Positions 12,240 through 24,730 of a DNA stretch of 64,000 bases are shown here, one piece after another. Location: NCBI GenBank assembly GCA_963383645.1, contig OY726560.1, positions 25,150,300 to 25,214,299 of the forward strand. Direction: 5' to 3'. Source of the stretch: Muscardinus avellanarius. Taxonomy: Eukaryota; Chordata; Mammalia; Rodentia; Gliridae. The notes beneath the pieces are model-generated. The model was not told the DNA's origin. It made no database searches and saw only the letters and a list, made by a program, of their open reading frames with translations. Within the stretch, counting starts at the first letter, position 1; every line of letters begins with the position of its first letter. Made by a program: the position numbers and the translations under genes.

Positions 12240-13849
12240 TTAATTACTTAATTAATAGAAGAGGAATCAATAGTACCAACATATTTGGAAAATATAAAAA
12301 ATGTCTTACTTTTTGATGAGATGAAAATAACAAAAAACTCATAGCACACTATTCTCATTGAGAATATTAAAGTAAATTGTTCAATAAGTTTTGCTTATTC
12401 AAAGAATAATTAAGATTAGTCACTGCAGAGAACACACAAAATGCTCCAAAATCTTATTACGGTTCATCTACAAAAGAAACTAGAAAGTCATCTTTTCAAC
12501 TTTGAAAGAAAAAGTCAAACACTTACATAATTCCACAATAAAGTATTATAAACCTGAAGTAAACATTTTAAGCTACCAGTAACTATCCTCAACTTGCTGG
12601 AGGAAGGTTGAATTTATCTACTGTCTTTACTCAAAACTATTTTACAAAATTGTTGTCAGGTGAAGAGGCGACCAAAGAGTATACAGCCAGAGAGGATGTG
12701 TGACCATGTCAATAAACAAAAATAGCATACATTTATTTTTGTAAAGTTTGTAGTAATTTTAAGCTTTAAATTTCTTCAAGTGTGTGATTTCTATTCTCAC
12801 TCTAAATACATAAGATTTTAAAAAATCCTAATTTTGTATTGATGGCTTAATATGCCCTTTCTTTAAGGGTGGCCTTTCAAACTTTGCAAGCCTCAGACCC
12901 CACAGTCTGGATCTGTTCCTTAGTCTTGGTTTGTAGCTGTGCAGATGGAGAAAATGACATATTTATGTTGGATTCTGGAGGAAGAATTAATGGTTATGTC
13001 TCATTGAAGGGCTAGAACCCATTTACAAGGGGAACATGAGTTCAAACTAAGAAATAAAGTAAGTCCTCTGAAGTTGTTGGACTTGGAAGCGTGGAAGTGG
13101 GATCTGAATCTGGATGTGTTAGGTTCGGAGGTCTCCCTTTGCTGGTTGCAAGTGAAGCTTCAGTTTTCTTGGGGTGGTTTTGAGGATTGAGTAAGATGAG
13201 CCCTCCAGGGTGCTTCATGAGATGTTTGTTGAATTATCTTGCAGATGCTGCTGTTAATAAGATGATAGGAAGTTTATTGTTTACACACATTGGGATTTAT
13301 AAAATTGGGGAAATTTTTCTCTGTCCCTTTGCCAATCTCTCTGCTGGAGTCCAACCACTTTGCTGTAGGTTTCCAGGTTTTCAGGAATAAAGGAATCTCT
13401 TCATAGTTCCCTGCTGTTGCTTGTCAGCTGGCCAGCGCCCAGTGCAAGGAGTGGCTGTTTGCAAACAGCAGAGCGATTTGGCTGACCGGCCGATGGAACT
13501 CGGCAGGCACGGAACCACTGGGTGGAACCTGTGTCTGGGACAGAAACCATACATGCTGCAGAGGGATGTTGGTGGTACCCTGTTTTAAGAGTGGTGGGAG
13601 AAGAGAGTCATACATTTCCCAGTGATGCAAGAACAGAGTAAATGACCTTTTGGATTCCAGAGCAATTCTCCAATTATCTGATCTAGCTTGTTTAGATTAT
13701 TTTGGCAGAATTAAGGGAGAAAGGGGGTGGATAATACTAACTTTCAAAGATTTTACACAGCACGAACACTGTCTGAGCAATTTATTATTGAAGCTTGTTT
13801 CAACATCTCACAACTCTTCTAAGGTCTTTCTGGGTTTCTTGACTGCTTC

Positions 13850-13850
<1 letters not shown>
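12240..13850. other. Non-coding stretch
   Basis: It is mostly AT-rich. The interval 13390-13600 is richer in GC and CpG, but has no coding or repeat signature that I can name. Confidence 0.5.

Positions 13851-13851
<1 letters not shown>

Positions 13852-13898
<47 letters not shown>
13852..13898 (+). repeat. (GT)n microsatellite at a SINE tail
   Basis: A pure GT run directly precedes the inverted tail GGTACTAGGAATTCTACCTC. Confidence 0.98.
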
Positions 13899-14082
13899 TA
13901 CTAGGAATTCTACCTCCGAGCTATACCCCTTTTCCTATTTTATTCTTTTATTTTAAAACAAGGTCTCATTGAGTTGTGGAGTGCCTCACTATGTTGCTGA
14001 GGCTGGCTGCAAATCTGTGATCCTCCTGTCTCAGCCTTCCAAATACTGGGATTATAAACATGCACCACCACACCTGGCTTTG
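13899..14082 (-). mobile_element. Composite SINE
   Basis: The inverted order is complete: tail TCTACCTCCGAGCTATACCC, middle AAGGTCTCATTGAGTTGTGG and head ACATGCACCACCACACCTGG. Confidence 0.85.
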
Positions 14083-14361
14083 ACTGTTTCTTGAAAGCTT
14101 ATTTTATTTATCTAGGCAAGAATTGTCACATTTATCTCTTTGGGAACTAAATATTTACTAATGGGTTGTTTTCTAAGTGTTATTGTAAGTCATTTCCTGC
14201 TTTATCATCTCATAAACCCTTAGTCCTCTCTTTTTACTTCTTGTATTTAATTCTGAGAGAAAGAATGGAAGGTTTTAGATAAAAGGACACATGGGCAGGC
14301 AAGCTGTTTTAGCTGGGAAAAACAGAAGCCCTAGAAATGGCATAGTTTTGCAATGTCCCAT

Positions 14362-14712
14362 TCAATCTCCATTGTAAGGACATAGGCTTCTATTCTCCCA
14401 GGCCACCATGCCCTTAGTTGGATGTAATGAACCTTGTGGGTTCACAGCATCAGTGGTTTGCCAGAAGATAAGAGTTTCTCTTGTTTGTCCTTTCGTTTGT
14501 TGAGATTCTACTTGTGGGGATTCTAGATTAGGAGGGTACCTGGTACCCACCTCTGTCATAATCCTATTTCTGCCCTTTACTCCTTCTCTGTCTTCTCTGT
14601 AACCATGTGGCACCTTCAGAAAGGGCGGATATAACGTCCTTTCCTTTTCTTCAGCAGATTCATATCCCACCACCACAGCTTCATCTAGTCCCTGGAAAGC
14701 AATGCAAACCAC
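14362..14712 (-). other. Unassigned 116-codon reading frame
   Basis: An open frame with ATG, rich in charged residues (EEKERTLYPP, REDREGVKGR). I recognise no family, no promoter and no splice context. A remnant of an old transposon or a chance ORF is more likely than a gene. Confidence 0.2.
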
Positions 14713-14924
14713 CCTAAATGACTCTTTTACTGGGTGTCTCAGGTGTGATGGGTCAATGAAAGTGAGAGGAAGACAAAAAAAAGTGACTCAGAATGGAAGG
14801 AGGATTTTATTGGAATGCAGGTTGTTATGTTTTGAAAAAAAAATTCTTAAAAATTTTTTTGTTATCATTTTGCTTAAACAACATGATGAGATTAAAGAAT
14901 CCAGGCTTTAAAAATGACATTTGA

Positions 14925-15148
14925 GTCATTTTTAAATGCATGGGCCTGGTGGTGCATGCATATAATCCCAGCATTCAGGAGGCGGAGACCAGAGGATTGT
15001 GGTTCACGGACAACCTCAGCTACTTAGGGAGGCCCTTCACAACTCCGTGAGGTCCTGTTTCAAAAATAATATAAAAAACTAAAAAATAGGGCTGGGAATA
15101 TAGCTTGGAGGTAGACTGCCCCGGGTTCCATTCATAGTACCGCAAAAA
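14925..15148 (+). mobile_element. Older-type composite SINE
   Basis: GGGCCTGGTGGTGCATGCAT, GGTTCACGGACAACCTCAGC and AATATAGCTTGGAGGTAGAC are followed by an A-run. AATGACATTTGA appears on both sides (14913-14924 and just after the A-run), a probable TSD with about 13 extra bases before the head. Confidence 0.85.
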
Positions 15149-15149
15149 A

Positions 15150-16930
15150 AAAAAAATGACATTTGAAATTAAACATTTCTTACGTAAATCTTATGGTAGG
15201 CAAACAAGTTGTCTTAGGAGTTGAGAGGTAAACTGCTGTCAGGCTCAGGGTATAAACCAATTTTTATGTTGATTCAGTAAAATTATTCAAAATAATTTGA
15301 CACAAAGTAATTTTATACAAAAATGAAACATTTTTTTGTATTGGAGTCTTTACTTCTTATATCTGAAAGGATTGATTCTCCCTGATGAGGTTAGGTTTCT
15401 TTCTTCATTTCATGTTCCTCCTTAAACATGCACACACACAAACAAGCACACACATTACACATGTCTTGTTAAACATCATCCCTGAATATCCTTACAAGTG
15501 TGCTTGTATTTATATTAAAAAAAATGTGTATTTTTCTCCCTTTGGCCTGATGTCAGTATTTTTTTTTTACAAGAGAGTGTTGCCTTTATTTTTCACATTT
15601 TTATTGGTGTATTATGTTAAAACATAATAGTGTTCTAATAAATATCACTCTTACATATGTACACATGCACATACATAATTCAATGGTATCAGGATTTCTA
15701 AACTACAGTAGAGTGGAAATCCCAATATGGACAACCCAAAATGTCAATTTTCTGTTTTCATACAAAATGTGCAGACTCCCCAGGAGTGCTGCCTGAAGTC
15801 TCCATTCTGGTCTGTGAAGTAATTAAGAAAGCCAGAGGCCTAGATCCCAGTGACAGATGTCTTGCCTTTCCATGTAACAGCCTGGGTCCACGTGTGACCA
15901 CCGTAGATAAAGCGACTTCAGGGGATCCTGGAGCCAGTGTCTCAAGCCTTACCACATATCCTCCATAGAAAACAGCGGAAGCTTCCTTTTTATTGCTTTT
16001 CATCTGAAAAAATGCCTAGTGCTAGATTAATATTGTAATCCCTTAACCTCAATAGGGAAAAAAGAAATGGCCTGATTGTTGAATAATTAATCACTTTTTA
16101 TGCCTTTGGTGGCTCTGTCTCCCTCCTCCCCATCCTAGCAACCTCCTCAGGACCAGCTCCTCCTTCTTAATTACAAGATCCAAACATTTTAAGTTTGACC
16201 TACTTATTGAAGAACATGCCTGTGCCCGGAAATTTGATGCTGTGATTACTCCCAGAATTAACACGACAGAAAGAAAAACACACAAGTTCACCCTCCATCC
16301 TCTTATCGTAGCTGTTCCGTGTGAAAACGGCAAGTGGCCTTTGATTAAGTGTTAAGCTTTTTGTTGTCCTTTAAATAAATAGATAAGTCCTTGCCACATC
16401 ACCAGTAGCTGGATTTGGTTTCAGAGTGAGGGCAGCTCCATGCTTAGAGTGACTGCTTTTAAATAATTAAGTCCCGACTCCACCTCAACATTTTATTTAT
16501 TAGTCACCGTTGAACCTTTGTCCCTACTTGTCAGCATCTGAGAAAACATACACACGTTGGCTCACAGTGTCGGTGCCTTCTCTCCAGCACTGTGATAAGA
16601 TTTTCCTCACTCAGGGCCAACCTGTCAGAATGGAAACTCCATATCACAGGGAGAATTCCATATTTTCACTCAAGCTCCCTCCAGGTGATTCCGCCATTCA
16701 GATGCAAAAGAAAGGTGAAATCTGGATAATGACAAATAATGGAATTTTTTTCAAATATCTGGATACTTCTTTTATATTATATTATTTATATTATATATCT
16801 CTTATATTAGCGCTTCTGAGTTCTACAAAGAAGCGAGTTAGAAATTTTCACAGGTCTGTATAGGACTGTCTACTTTTTATTTAGTTAGATCAAGCAATGA
16901 AGGAACAAATGCTTTCTTCTTTTGCCACCA
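15150..16930. other. Non-coding stretch, possible conserved segment
   Basis: I see no repeat in most of this. The part at about 16020-16500 has mixed composition and TAATTA/ATTTAAATAA homeobox-type words, as conserved enhancers often do. This is only a suggestion. Confidence 0.3.
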
Positions 16931-16945
16931 TTTCATAAAAGAAGG

Positions 16946-17400
16946 CATAAGAAAAATGGGCATGTGCACAGAACAGAATTTTACTCACCCATAAAGAAGA
17001 ACAAAGTTATGTCACTTACAGGAAAATGGATAAAACTAGAAAATATTATTCTAAGGGAGATCAGCCAGTCTCAGAGAGTCAAGGGCCATGTTTTTCTCTC
17101 CTATGTGGAAGCAACAGAGAAAATAAGAGACAAAAGGGACTTTAGGTCCCTTTTTGCTGAGAGAGACCAGTAGAATAGTGGAAGAAGATTGGGGGAAGGA
17201 AAAAGGGGGGGGGGAAGAGGCTTGAGGAAGAAAACAGTTAAAATAATGCCGTGTTCATATATAATAGTTATCACGACCAACCTCACTGACCTTTATGGGC
17301 GGGAGGAGAGGAGAGCAAGATGAGGGGTGTACAACTATCTATGTTTGTATCAGTTTGAGTTTCGCTGTGATATTTAATTACAATGCACCAATTAAAGCAT
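16946..17400 (+). mobile_element. 5'-truncated L1, 3' end
   Basis: CATAAAGAAGAACAAAGTTA, AAAATGGATAAAACTAGAAA and ATGTGGAAGCAACAGAGA are ORF2-end text. They are followed by a G-rich 3' UTR and ACAATGCACCAATTAAAGCA. Flanks ATAAAAGAAGG at 16935-16945 and 17401-17411 form an 11-bp TSD. Confidence 0.8.
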
Positions 17401-17989
17401 ATAAAAGAAGGACATCTCTATGCCAAACAATCTCAGATTTTAAAAAAAAAGGATGCTCTGGATATTTTTTTAATTTCACCCTAGACTTGTGAGAGCTTTG
17501 TGTTGGAAGTGAACAGGTCTGAGAGGTGCTCTGAGGACACAGCTCCCTTGCCTCCTTCGGATGCCAGACATCTTAGTAACACACATCACCTGTGTTAGGG
17601 TAGGAGCTCTACTTCTGTGCAGAGGCGGAAGGTGTGGGGCAAGTTTGGGTTGGAGTCTCTCCAGCTTTTGTGGGAAGGGATGAACAGGACTGTGTAGACA
17701 ATCTCAGTACCTTTAACACTGGTTATTGTGTACAATATGGTAGACTCCGGGCTACATAAGGGTGTCTGTGTCTGCTACCTGACCCTGCCTACTGACTTGG
17801 CCGTAAAAGCTTAAAAAAGGAGGTGGTTTGGGATCCCGGGCCCTAGGTTGACAGGTTTGCATGTGAAAGATGTGCTGAAAGGAGTCATTTTGTATTTCTA
17901 GAAATTAGCCTGCCCTGGAGTGGTTGGAGCTGGGAGGGCTCTTCCTGGTCAGCAGAGCCCCAGAATTCATCAAAAATATAGAAAAAGAG

Positions 17990-18180
17990 ATGCTGGGTAT
18001 GATGGCACACACCTGTAGTCCTAGTACTTGTTAGGCTGAGAATCACAGATTCAAGGACAGTTTCACCAACTTAAGGAAATGTGACCAACTTAGTGAGGCT
18101 GTGCTTTAAGATAAAAAACAGAAGGAGCTGAGGATGAAGCCCAGAGGCAAAATGGCCCTGGGTTCAATACAGTACAGGTA
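17990..18180 (+). mobile_element. Degraded composite SINE
   Basis: GCTGGGTATGATGGCACACA and AGGAGCTGAGGATGAAGCCC are the head and tail, with many substitutions. Confidence 0.75.
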
Positions 18181-18529
18181 CAATTAATAAACAGCCCTCC
18201 CATCCCTGGCACTAGTATCTGCTGTTCTCACCTCCCCTTCATACGGCTTCATCTCCGCAGCTGTCCATTGGGCATGGCCGGCCACTTAGATATATGCTTT
18301 AGTGTGTCTCAGCATTATCCTGCCTTTTGAGTTCTACCTGCAGAACATTTCTTGCTCCTCAGAGCAACTGCTACCATGCTGGTCCAAAGCAACATTTCTT
18401 GTCTGATCTTCAGATTTCCAGCCCCTCATTGTGGAGAGGACACAATAAACAACCCAAGAACAATCGCTGAGCAATCACCATGATCAAAATGGACAGAAAT
18501 GCTACCCAAGTATAATTATTCTCCTGTTC

Positions 18530-18965
18530 CTCCATGCTTCTCAGTCCTGTGCTATCACTGTCCTGTGGATCAGGACATACTTTATTTTCTAGTCACCTGC
18601 TTGAGTGAATTTTTAATAGTACTAAACAGAGCATGTCACCACCTGACTTAAGTATCTTCAGAGCTGTGAGATTTTCAGCATGCTCAGAACTGAGTCTTTC
18701 TACCATGGACTAGATAGAATCCTGCTGTCTAGTTCTTGACCTGTGTCTAGTTCATGCCTGTGGCCACCCATTCATTATGCTTCACAGTCTTTTTGTGTTT
18801 CTGGAACATTCTAAACTCCTGCCTGAAGAACTGGGCAGTTATGGCTCACTTCATGTACATATTCTTCTCCTAGACTTTGTACATTTGTACTCTCCTTTCA
18901 GTCCCTTGGGTGTCCATTTAACAGTTATCCCTCCCTTCAAAGAGAACAGCTCCGAGGAGCTCTGT
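18530..18965 (-). mobile_element. L2-like fragment
   Basis: TTCTGGAACATTCTAAACTC and CTGCCTGAAGAACTGG resemble the inverted L2 3' region. Boundaries are approximate. Confidence 0.4.
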
Positions 18966-19177
18966 TCTTCTCTAACCACGACCAACACCATCATGTGAAG
19001 CAGTAGCTTTTCTTTCATAATAATTACATTGCTCTTTGGTTATTTATCCATCGTTGGCATGTTCTTTATCGTGCCTTTTCTGCATGAACAGAAGCCCAGG
19101 AGGGTTGAGCTTGGGCTGCCTTTTTATTGTTATGGTCTCATTGCCTAGTATAGTTCCTGACATCCTTGCAGATAGGG

Positions 19178-19373
19178 GATCCCTATGGTACTGAGGAGTG
19201 AACCCAGGGACATTCTACCTCTGAGCTATGGCCCTAGCACTTTTTTACTTTTTATTTTGAAATAGGATATTGCTAAGTTTCTATGTCCTGGCCTCAAACC
19301 TGTCAAAAAAATTTTCCTGTTTCAGCCACCCAAGTACTTGGGATTATAGGCATGTGCCATCTCACCAGACTGG
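19178..19373 (-). mobile_element. Degraded composite SINE
   Basis: TACTGAGGAGTGAACCCAGG to TTATAGGCATGTGCCATCTC in inverted order. Confidence 0.8.
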
Positions 19374-19399
19374 TTATTTCTTATCTAAAACCCTGGGAC

Positions 19400-19608
19400 A
19401 AGCAGGGCGTGGTGACGCACGCTTGTAATCCCCGTGCTTGGGAGGCGGAGACAGGAGGATCACGCAGGTTCGAAGCCAGCCGCGCTGGCATAAGAGACCC
19501 TGTTTCAAAAATATAAAATAGGTCTGGGAGTGTAGCCCGGAGGTAGAACGGCTTCCAGGAACCCCAGTACCACCAAATAAATAAATTAAAATAAATAAAT
19601 AAATAAAT
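19400..19608 (+). mobile_element. Young composite SINE with 13-bp TSD
   Basis: GGGCGTGGTGACGCACGC, the B box GGTTCGAAGCC and AGTGTAGCCCGGAGGTAGAA end in an (AAAT)n tail. AAAACCCTGGGAC flanks it at 19387-19399 and 19609-19621. Confidence 0.95.
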
Positions 19609-19938
19609 AAAACCCTGGGACCAGAAATATTTCAAATTTTTTTTGGTAGTATTTGAATATACATAGTTAGATATCTTCTGGATGAGACCCAAGTATAAAC
19701 ATGAAATTCATGCAATATTAATTTTGTGCATTAAAGTTTCATGGTGTAGAATTTCCATATGTGGCATCATGTTGGCACTAAAAACTAAAAAGATTTCAGA
19801 ATATGGAGCATTTCAATTTTTGGACTTTCAAATTAGGGATGCTCAACTTGTATTCAGGATTAAATATTTTCTGAAAGAATTAATTATTTAGGTAGGCACT
19901 GTCTTCTGTTACCATTCTTCTTTTAAAGTCCGACTCTT

Positions 19939-20164
19939 TTTTTTTTCTTTCTTTCTTTCTTTTTTTTTTTTTTTTTTTTTGGTGGTACTGGAATTCCTGG
20001 AAGCCCTTCTACCTCCGGGCTACACTCCCAGACCTATTTTTACATCTTTATTTGGAAACAGGGTCTCCTAAGCCAGCGCGCGCGGCTGGCTTCGAACCTG
20101 CATGATCCTCCTGTCTCTGCCTCCCAAGCGCGGGGATTACAAGCGTGCGCCACCACGCCCGTCG
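19939..20164 (-). mobile_element. Young composite SINE with 15-bp TSD
   Basis: A T/TTTC tail, the inverted tail CTACCTCCGGGCTACACTCC, the inverted B box GGCTTCGAACC and the head GCGTGCGCCACCACGCCC. TAAAGTCCGACTCTT flanks it at 19924-19938 and 20165-20179. Confidence 0.95.
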
Positions 20165-20544
20165 TAAAGTCCGACTCTTAAGACATGAAAGCTTCGTATT
20201 ATGAATTTATCTATTTGTTTTCCTGTTGGCTCAAACAATACAAGCTCAGAAAGTAGGAGATAGAGAAAAGGATGGCTGGCATACTTATGTAAAGAAATTC
20301 CTGAGTACATGGCTGATTGATGGGGTTTAGGTTCTAATATGTTTTATTTCTCTTAAACATCATTCCTTCAGAGATTACTGCATGCCAGGTGGTGCTAAGT
20401 GTTTTCCAAAATTATCTTATTTTTTATAACATTAACTTTATAAAATTGGTATTCTTCTGATATTATAAGGTTTATGAGAGAGATTTTCAAGATGATAATT
20501 TTTATTTGTTTTCGAGTTTTGTGCAGTTCATAAAAGTACAAAAG

Positions 20545-20783
20545 AAAGGGTGAGCTCTGGAGCTGTTTACGTTTGGGTTTTCATTCCTCGCTGCACTATT
20601 CCTAGCTGTGGGACTTTGAATATGTTACTGATCCCCTTTAAAGATTGCTTCCTTTGGGAATAATGAGGAAAACATCAATGCCTCTTTGTACGGTTGTGGT
20701 GATCACCAATGTGGATTAGATAATGGATGGAAATTATTGAAATTCAGTGTCTGGCACATAGAAAATGCTCCCCCAATACTAGC

Positions 20784-20785
<2 letters not shown>
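20545..20785 (+). mobile_element. MIR
   Basis: GAGCTCTGGAGCTGTTTACG, TAGCTGTGGGACTTTGAATA and GTGTCTGGCACATAGAAAAT are in MIR order. An (ATT)n(ATC)n run at 20785-20832 has grown at the end. Confidence 0.8.
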
Positions 20786-20823
<38 letters not shown>

Positions 20824-20832
20824 ATCATCATC
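20785..20832 (+). repeat. (ATT)n(ATC)n microsatellite
   Basis: ATT units pass into ATC units at about 20820, directly after the MIR end. Confidence 0.95.
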
Positions 20833-20839
20833 ATAATCC

Positions 20840-23800
20840 CTAATTATTTAGTGTTTGAGAGCACCACATAGAAAAAGAGACTGTTTTGTTCTTAACTTCG
20901 AGGAACAAGATGTCCCTACTTAACAATGTTATAAAATTATAATAGAGATTTCTATGGTTAAGTATCTATGTGGATGCCTTTCATGCATACAATAACTATA
21001 TTGGTGTCAAAATAAATAAAGAAGTATAAAATAGCACGTAGAATATATGCAAAATATGGCCCCCAAATGTATTTCCGGGTATATAATGAATACTTGATAA
21101 CAGTAATGGATTAATTAGGATTAACATGATCTACAATCATATTTAAAGAGAAAGGTTCATTTCAACATGTTTCCTTTGAACTTTTTATAGTATTACCTAG
21201 TGGTAGGGTTGAAAAAGCTTTGAGTTATTCTCTCCCTCCTCTCTCCAATTGCCCCTACCTCCTGCCATTGTCCAGGTCCTGTGGAATTGCCCATAATAAT
21301 CTATTTCCTAAGGGTCTGCCCATACTTGTTTCATGGGAGCTCAAGAGATGCGCGGCTCCTCGCCTCTGGAACCGGCACACTGCAGCTCACCAGCTCACTG
21401 GATCATGGGGGACTACCTGACATAGGGCCTTCATTTTTTCTTTCATAATACAGTCCTATTACTCTTATTTAGCACCCGTTCATTGTGTTTTCCAGAGTAA
21501 TTCGTTGCTTCCCTTGATGTCTGACCCTTCAGGTATTAATGGACAGCAACCGTGACTCCTCCCCATAGTAACGTGTAAACCCACAGTTTACACGTTTCAT
21601 TCTTTTCATCTCTCTGCTACCTCCATTCCCCCAGGCCTGTAATAATTGTGTTTCACTTCTTTGAGCCCTTTCCAGTTTGTCTGCCTCTTTCTGGAAATAG
21701 TCCTCCCAGAAATGACTGCATCACTACAAATACATTCTCCACGGAACTCCCTGGAGTCAGAAAGCCGCTCGCTCGAAGAGACTTCTGCGCGGAGCCAACC
21801 TTGAAATGAGATGGTGCGTTTAAAGTGTGTTTTGCATTCGACTTTATATTTGCTTATGTACACAACTAATCGCCTCAACCAGATTTTAAGCTCTTTAAAA
21901 GAAGAGACCATGCACAATTTCCTCTTGTTGTTTCGGATGGATAAATGCCTTAAACCTCGCCTGTCCCTTGGAACCACCTGGTGATTTTTAACAATGCTGA
22001 CGCCTGGCTTCCATCCCCAGGCATCCTGAATAATTTGAAATGGGCTATGACCTGGACATTAGAATTAAAAAAAAAAAAAACCTTCCTACCTGATTTTAAT
22101 GTGCAGTAAGATTTAAGAACACCTTCTGAAACATTAGAACTTCGGAAGCATTTGGCAGAGGAGTAAGAAAATGAATACTGTTTTACTTCTTTCTCTTAAC
22201 TAGTATCTCAAAGTATCTCCAGAAGTAATTATCTCTCAACTTCTTCATATATATATGCTTTTTGTTGATATTTAAACTTTTCCAGATCACCAGCCATTCA
22301 ATGATTTTTGTCAGAATTTTATCATATGTTTGGCCTCTGTGTGTTTTGATTGCCTTCTCAGTCTCAATAAATATCTCATTCTACAGCCTTCCTCATGCCT
22401 GTGAATTAAATATCAGAATTGTCTTATTCCTCTCCCCTCTTTTGACCCCTGTTCTTGCCACAGTACTTGTCAGTGAAGACCTCTTTTACTTAAGTGGCGA
22501 GGAACCTTTGCCATGACTTTCCCTGCAAATTTTAATCCAAGTGCAGCATGCCTATCCAGGTAAAATTAAATATTTCATATTAGACAAAATTTCAGGGTGC
22601 AGTTTGGCATATTCATAAATATTATGTTAATTAGGTAGTAGATTTTATAAAAGCCAATAGGCTATTTTTTATAGCAGTGTTAAGTCTACAAAAAAAATTG
22701 AACATAAAGTACAGAAAGCCCCACAGATTTCTTTTTGTATGTGCTGTCTGGGATTGAGGCTCAAGCTTCGTATTCAGGGAAATGCTCTTTAGATCTTTGG
22801 CTGATGCTTTAAATAGTGGAAGGACTTAAGGACGTGCCATCTCAAAATATGTCAAATTGGTATATTGATTATTTCAAGATGAAATCACTTAAGGAACTGG
22901 AGCTTCAGAAAGGGCCATTTGGCCTGACATTTCCTGCAGCAAGCCATAAAGATTCTTTTTGTAGGGCTGTCCTTCACATCCCCACGGTGCATAATAGCCT
23001 TGATCATGGAGAATGGTGAGCAGTGCTGTCGTGAACCTGCGTAAATAGCTCTTTGAAGTCACCTTTATCTTCCACTGACTTCTACACCACGCCCCCACTT
23101 TTCTCTTACTGACCCCCATAGAATTTATTGCCCCACTTTGGATAGTCCTGGGTCCTGTCATTCCTTTACAATTTTTTGATTCTTTGTCTAAAAAAATGTA
23201 AGACCTCATGCTTTGGTCATTTCTTTGGATCTCATCTTGTGAAGATCCCCATGGACATGGAAAATTAATTAAGCTTTTATGCTTGCCCCTGTTGTTTGTT
23301 CATCTCTCATGTTAATTGGGTCTTAGGTTCAGCCAAATAGCCCACTTAAGAACTAAAGGTTATCAAAGGGATCTCTGCTCTTTCCTATACAGTGACTGTT
23401 ACATAGGGAATTAATGTTACATAGAGAATAGGAAACTGCAGGGTGCTGGGATTTTAATATTGATGATAAAAAGAATGGGATCCATCTTTCATGGTTTGGA
23501 GTTCCTTCTCCTTGACATAGATCCTGCAAATATTTATACTCTAACACAAGCAAAAGGGAGACAGCCCAAATGCTACCCCTTCAAGCAGGATCACACCAAG
23601 CCAGCATTCTTATCCTGAGAGAGGCCTTCCTTTCAGCTTCCAAGATGCTGAAAGCAAAGTCTCTAGAAAGTGGTGGGAGAGAGGGCAGAACCAAAGGGCA
23701 GCCTGTTGGAACAGGTCATTAACTTTCAGTAACTACACATTCTTGTCTTTCACACCGTAGAAATTCTTTACTTGAGGCTTTCCCAAGACTGAAAGGCCCA

Positions 23801-24065
23801 CAGGTAGCTCTGATTCATTATTTCTTTATATTCAACATCCTGTTTTCAACAAAACCTGACTGTCCAGGAAAATCAAAGAAAACAGTACACTTATCAATTT
23901 TCTCAGCCAGTCATGGTAATATGCTTGAGGTCAAAGGAAGCTCTGGGTTTTCATTAACCCCAGTAATGAGCAAAAAAGAGAGAAGCAAGTCCAAAGAGAT
24001 TCTCACTCAGCATTTATCACTAGATAAATGCTTTTCAGAGTTAGACTCCAAGTAGCCCATTGGTC
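20840..24065. other. Non-coding stretch with a MER5-like element
   Basis: Except for the MER5-like piece at 21960-22150 no element was recognised. The frame at 21606-21977(-), 123 codons, shows no family resemblance. Confidence 0.5.
21960..22150. mobile_element. MER5-like hAT-Charlie remnant
   Basis: GGAACCACCTGGTGATTTTT and CATCCCCAGGCATCCTGAAT match the MER5 internal text. Confidence 0.55.
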
Positions 24066-24081
24066 AATTATCTTCACTTAA

Positions 24082-24235
24082 AAAAATTTTTTTTATTGGT
24101 GCACTGTATTCATACATCATAATGGGATTAAAAAAAAAACTTTTGTTAGACATACATGCACACATTGCCCAGTTAGCCCCTACCCAATCCCCACCCCATT
24201 CCCTCCCCATCCCTCCTTCCCATGCTTGGATAAGT
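24082..24235 (-). mobile_element. L1 3' UTR and 3' end
   Basis: On the minus strand this is a purine-rich GGGAGGGA/GGGG tract followed by TACAGTGCACCAATAAAA and an A-rich tail. That is the 3' end of a rodent L1 of the type also seen at 17380. It ends beside the ATCTTCACTT flank. Confidence 0.8.
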
Positions 24236-24690
24236 GATTGACATCTAGCATTATAGCAATTTAACCAAAATAAACAATGATAATCTCACATAACAGTTTC
24301 ATTTGTTTGATACCAAGCTTTTGATGAATTAAAGATAGCATTTCAATATTTCTTTTTGCTTTCTTTCTTACCAGAGAATATTTTTTCTTTTTCTTTTTTA
24401 GGTGAAACTATCATACATGTATTTATTTATTTTTCAGAAAAAAATCTATCCTAATATGGAATCTGGACTCTAGATACCCAAAATGATCTAGAAAAAGAAC
24501 AAAGCTAGAAGATGTATATTTTCTGATTTCAAACCTTATAAAGCTACAATAATTGAAACAGTATAGTACTGTTCTAAAGGCAGATATATAAACCACTGGA
24601 GTTAAATAAAAGCCTAGAGATAAATTCTTCCATATATTGTCAAGTTATTTTTGACAAGGTTTCCATGAACATTTGGTGGAGGAAATAATA

Positions 24691-24730
24691 ATCTTTTAAC
24701 TAAATATTGTCGAATATTTAGTTAAAAGAT
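24691..24730. repeat. Perfect 18-bp palindrome with 4-nt spacer
   Basis: ATCTTTTAACTAAATATT (24691-24708), spacer GTCG and AATATTTAGTTAAAAGAT (24713-24730) form a perfect inverted repeat inside the L1M segment. Confidence 0.95.
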
